In this document: piece by piece, positions 63,223-64,000 of the stretch
Position numbering within the stretch: position 1 is the stretch's first letter
How the letters are laid out: each line of letters begins with the position of its first letter
Assembly (NCBI GenBank): GCA_947044405.1
Contig: CAMRHE010000018.1
Span: 1,860,001-1,924,000 of the forward strand
From: Leptodactylus fallax
Lineage: Eukaryota > Chordata > Amphibia > Anura > Leptodactylidae
DNA length: 64,000 bases
Direction: 5' to 3'
Notes under the pieces: model-generated
Databases searched by the model: none
What the model was told of the DNA's origin: nothing
What the model saw: only the letters and a program-made list of their open reading frames with translations
Program-made: the position numbers and the translations under genes

Positions 63223-63921
63223 CAGGGCAGTGATAGGTTAGGCTTCCGAAGGCCAACTAGCTAGTTAGAGGCCCGGTTGCACTAGTAGTTTAGCTGGCAG
63301 GTTAAGGACTCAGTGTTAGGGTAGTCAGGCCTGCATCTACTGCCGTTACCGTCGCCCTGTTTGCTGCCTGTGAAGAATCTCATCATCATCATCATCTCCT
63401 GATCGGCTGTCTGTCATCTCCTGGAAGAATGCGAGGATCCACAGTCATCCACAGGGGCCCCTGCATCTCTTCTGTTGCCTGGAGGTATTGTGCACTGGAC
63501 TCTTGCTATATATTTATATATATATACCCGGGTATATAACCTAAGACTGTTGTGGACTTGCTGGTTGTTGTAGTACTGCTGTGTTCTGAGTATATTGTAT
63601 GTATGTACTATTACCCTGTTGATTCTTATAAAGCTACTGTTATAACCTTATGTGGTATCTGTATGTATTCTTCAGACTGTGAGATTAGTACAGTGATCCT
63701 TGTTAAGGCTACTAACTGTATTTCATGGGTAAGTCCCAGGAAGAGATCCTCCCTGTAATACAGAGGCTCTATCCTGGGTGGAGGCACTGATATATTTCAT
63801 ATATGTTCCCACTCTTCCCTTCAGCGAAGGCTTCAGGTCCCATTATACACACAGGTCAGCGCCAGAGTCTGTTGCGGGAGGGATAATACTCATACCCCCC
63901 CCCCCCCCAAATAGGGCTTCA
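62890..63921 (+). repeat. Ty3/gypsy 3' LTR, copy c
   Basis: 1032 bp from TGTAGGGAACTG to AAATAGGGCTTCA. It resembles copy a more than copy b at its 3' edge (TTCA rather than TACA, GCGGGAGG rather than GTGGGAGG). It is followed by the same receptor sequence as copy a. Confidence 0.92.
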
Positions 63922-64000
63922 CTTACAAAGCACATGGCAAAGATAACAAAGCAGAGAGCACCAACGCCACATACCCAGTCAAAGATTTTCAGTGCCTGAT
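63922..64000 (-). pseudogene. Second copy of the V1R/ORA-like fragment, runs off the window
   Basis: These 79 bp appear identical to 56043-56121, beginning with the same junction CTTACAAAGCACATGG at the LTR edge. They cover the TM5 part (minus strand). The remainder lies beyond the window. Confidence 0.8.

Larger units (their letters stand above)
56922..63921 (+). mobile_element. Ty3/gypsy retrotransposon with complete coding set
   Basis: The order is truncated 5' LTR (56922-57504), TTTGGAGGCACTGCTGAG as likely primer-binding region, gag, protease, RT, RNase H, integrase, a purine-rich CCAGAGGGAGAG just before the 3' LTR, and the 3' LTR (62890-63921). The two coding lesions are a frameshift in gag and one in-frame stop before integrase. 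There is no envelope gene and no chromodomain. Confidence 0.93.

Overview
This window is nuclear DNA of a vertebrate, most likely an anuran amphibian. It contains the last coding exons of a vertebrate signalling gene (GAB1, plus strand). Everything else is dense, nested transposable elements of kinds common in frog genomes: Tc1-like elements with long inverted repeats, hAT-like elements with 8-bp target duplications, TTAA-flanked miniature elements, an L1/Tx1-type LINE and Ty3/gypsy elements. No bacterial operons, rRNA, tRNA or CRISPR arrays are visible. The species assignment is inferred from repeat style and was not tested by a search.

Layout. 1-13056: probably GAB1 intron, packed with repeats. 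It holds three hAT-like elements (2297-3005, 3345-5760, 9670-12360), one dead Tc1 element (5963-7566) ending on a TG/TA microsatellite, and a TTAA miniature element. 13057-20311: five GAB1 coding exons (13057-13146, 15277-15364, 17447-17570, 18736-18858, 20153-20311). Splice sites and phases are consistent, and the exons encode the C-terminal 194 residues, including both SHP2-docking tyrosines. A Tc1 element and several miniature elements lie in the introns. 20312 to about 26000: likely 3' UTR and downstream flank, carrying another Tc1 relic.

26500-34500: hairpin miniature elements, a 3.8-kb composite repeat (28249-32047) with a short hammerhead/Penelope-like stretch, and a small hAT-like element (33362-34173). 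35018-36642: a hAT element with a remnant of the hAT transposase C-terminus and a 35-bp minisatellite. 36898-43343: a 6.4-kb hAT-like element with a perfect 8-bp duplication, carrying the 5' part of an L1-type LINE (open ORF1, endonuclease, partial RT). 43443-45076: a Tc1 element broken by one homopolymer frameshift. 46569-48742: a Tc1 relic with a hAT-like element nested inside. 49567-53649: a Tc1 element whose transposase is interrupted by a gag-only LTR retroelement (50891-53376). 53863-54527: a 36-bp minisatellite.

54991-64000: a duplicated locus. A Ty3/gypsy element with full gag-PR-RT-RH-IN coding (one frameshift, one stop) sits among three LTR copies. Pieces of a V1R/ORA-type chemoreceptor pseudogene abut the same LTR edge at 56043 and at 63922, which indicates a tandem repeat unit of about 7.9 kb.

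The only gene likely to act for the host is GAB1. No clearly new functional system was found. The most unusual structures are the LTR/receptor tandem unit, the LINE-bearing hAT-like element, and the hAT-like family sharing a palindrome and CRE-type palindromes.
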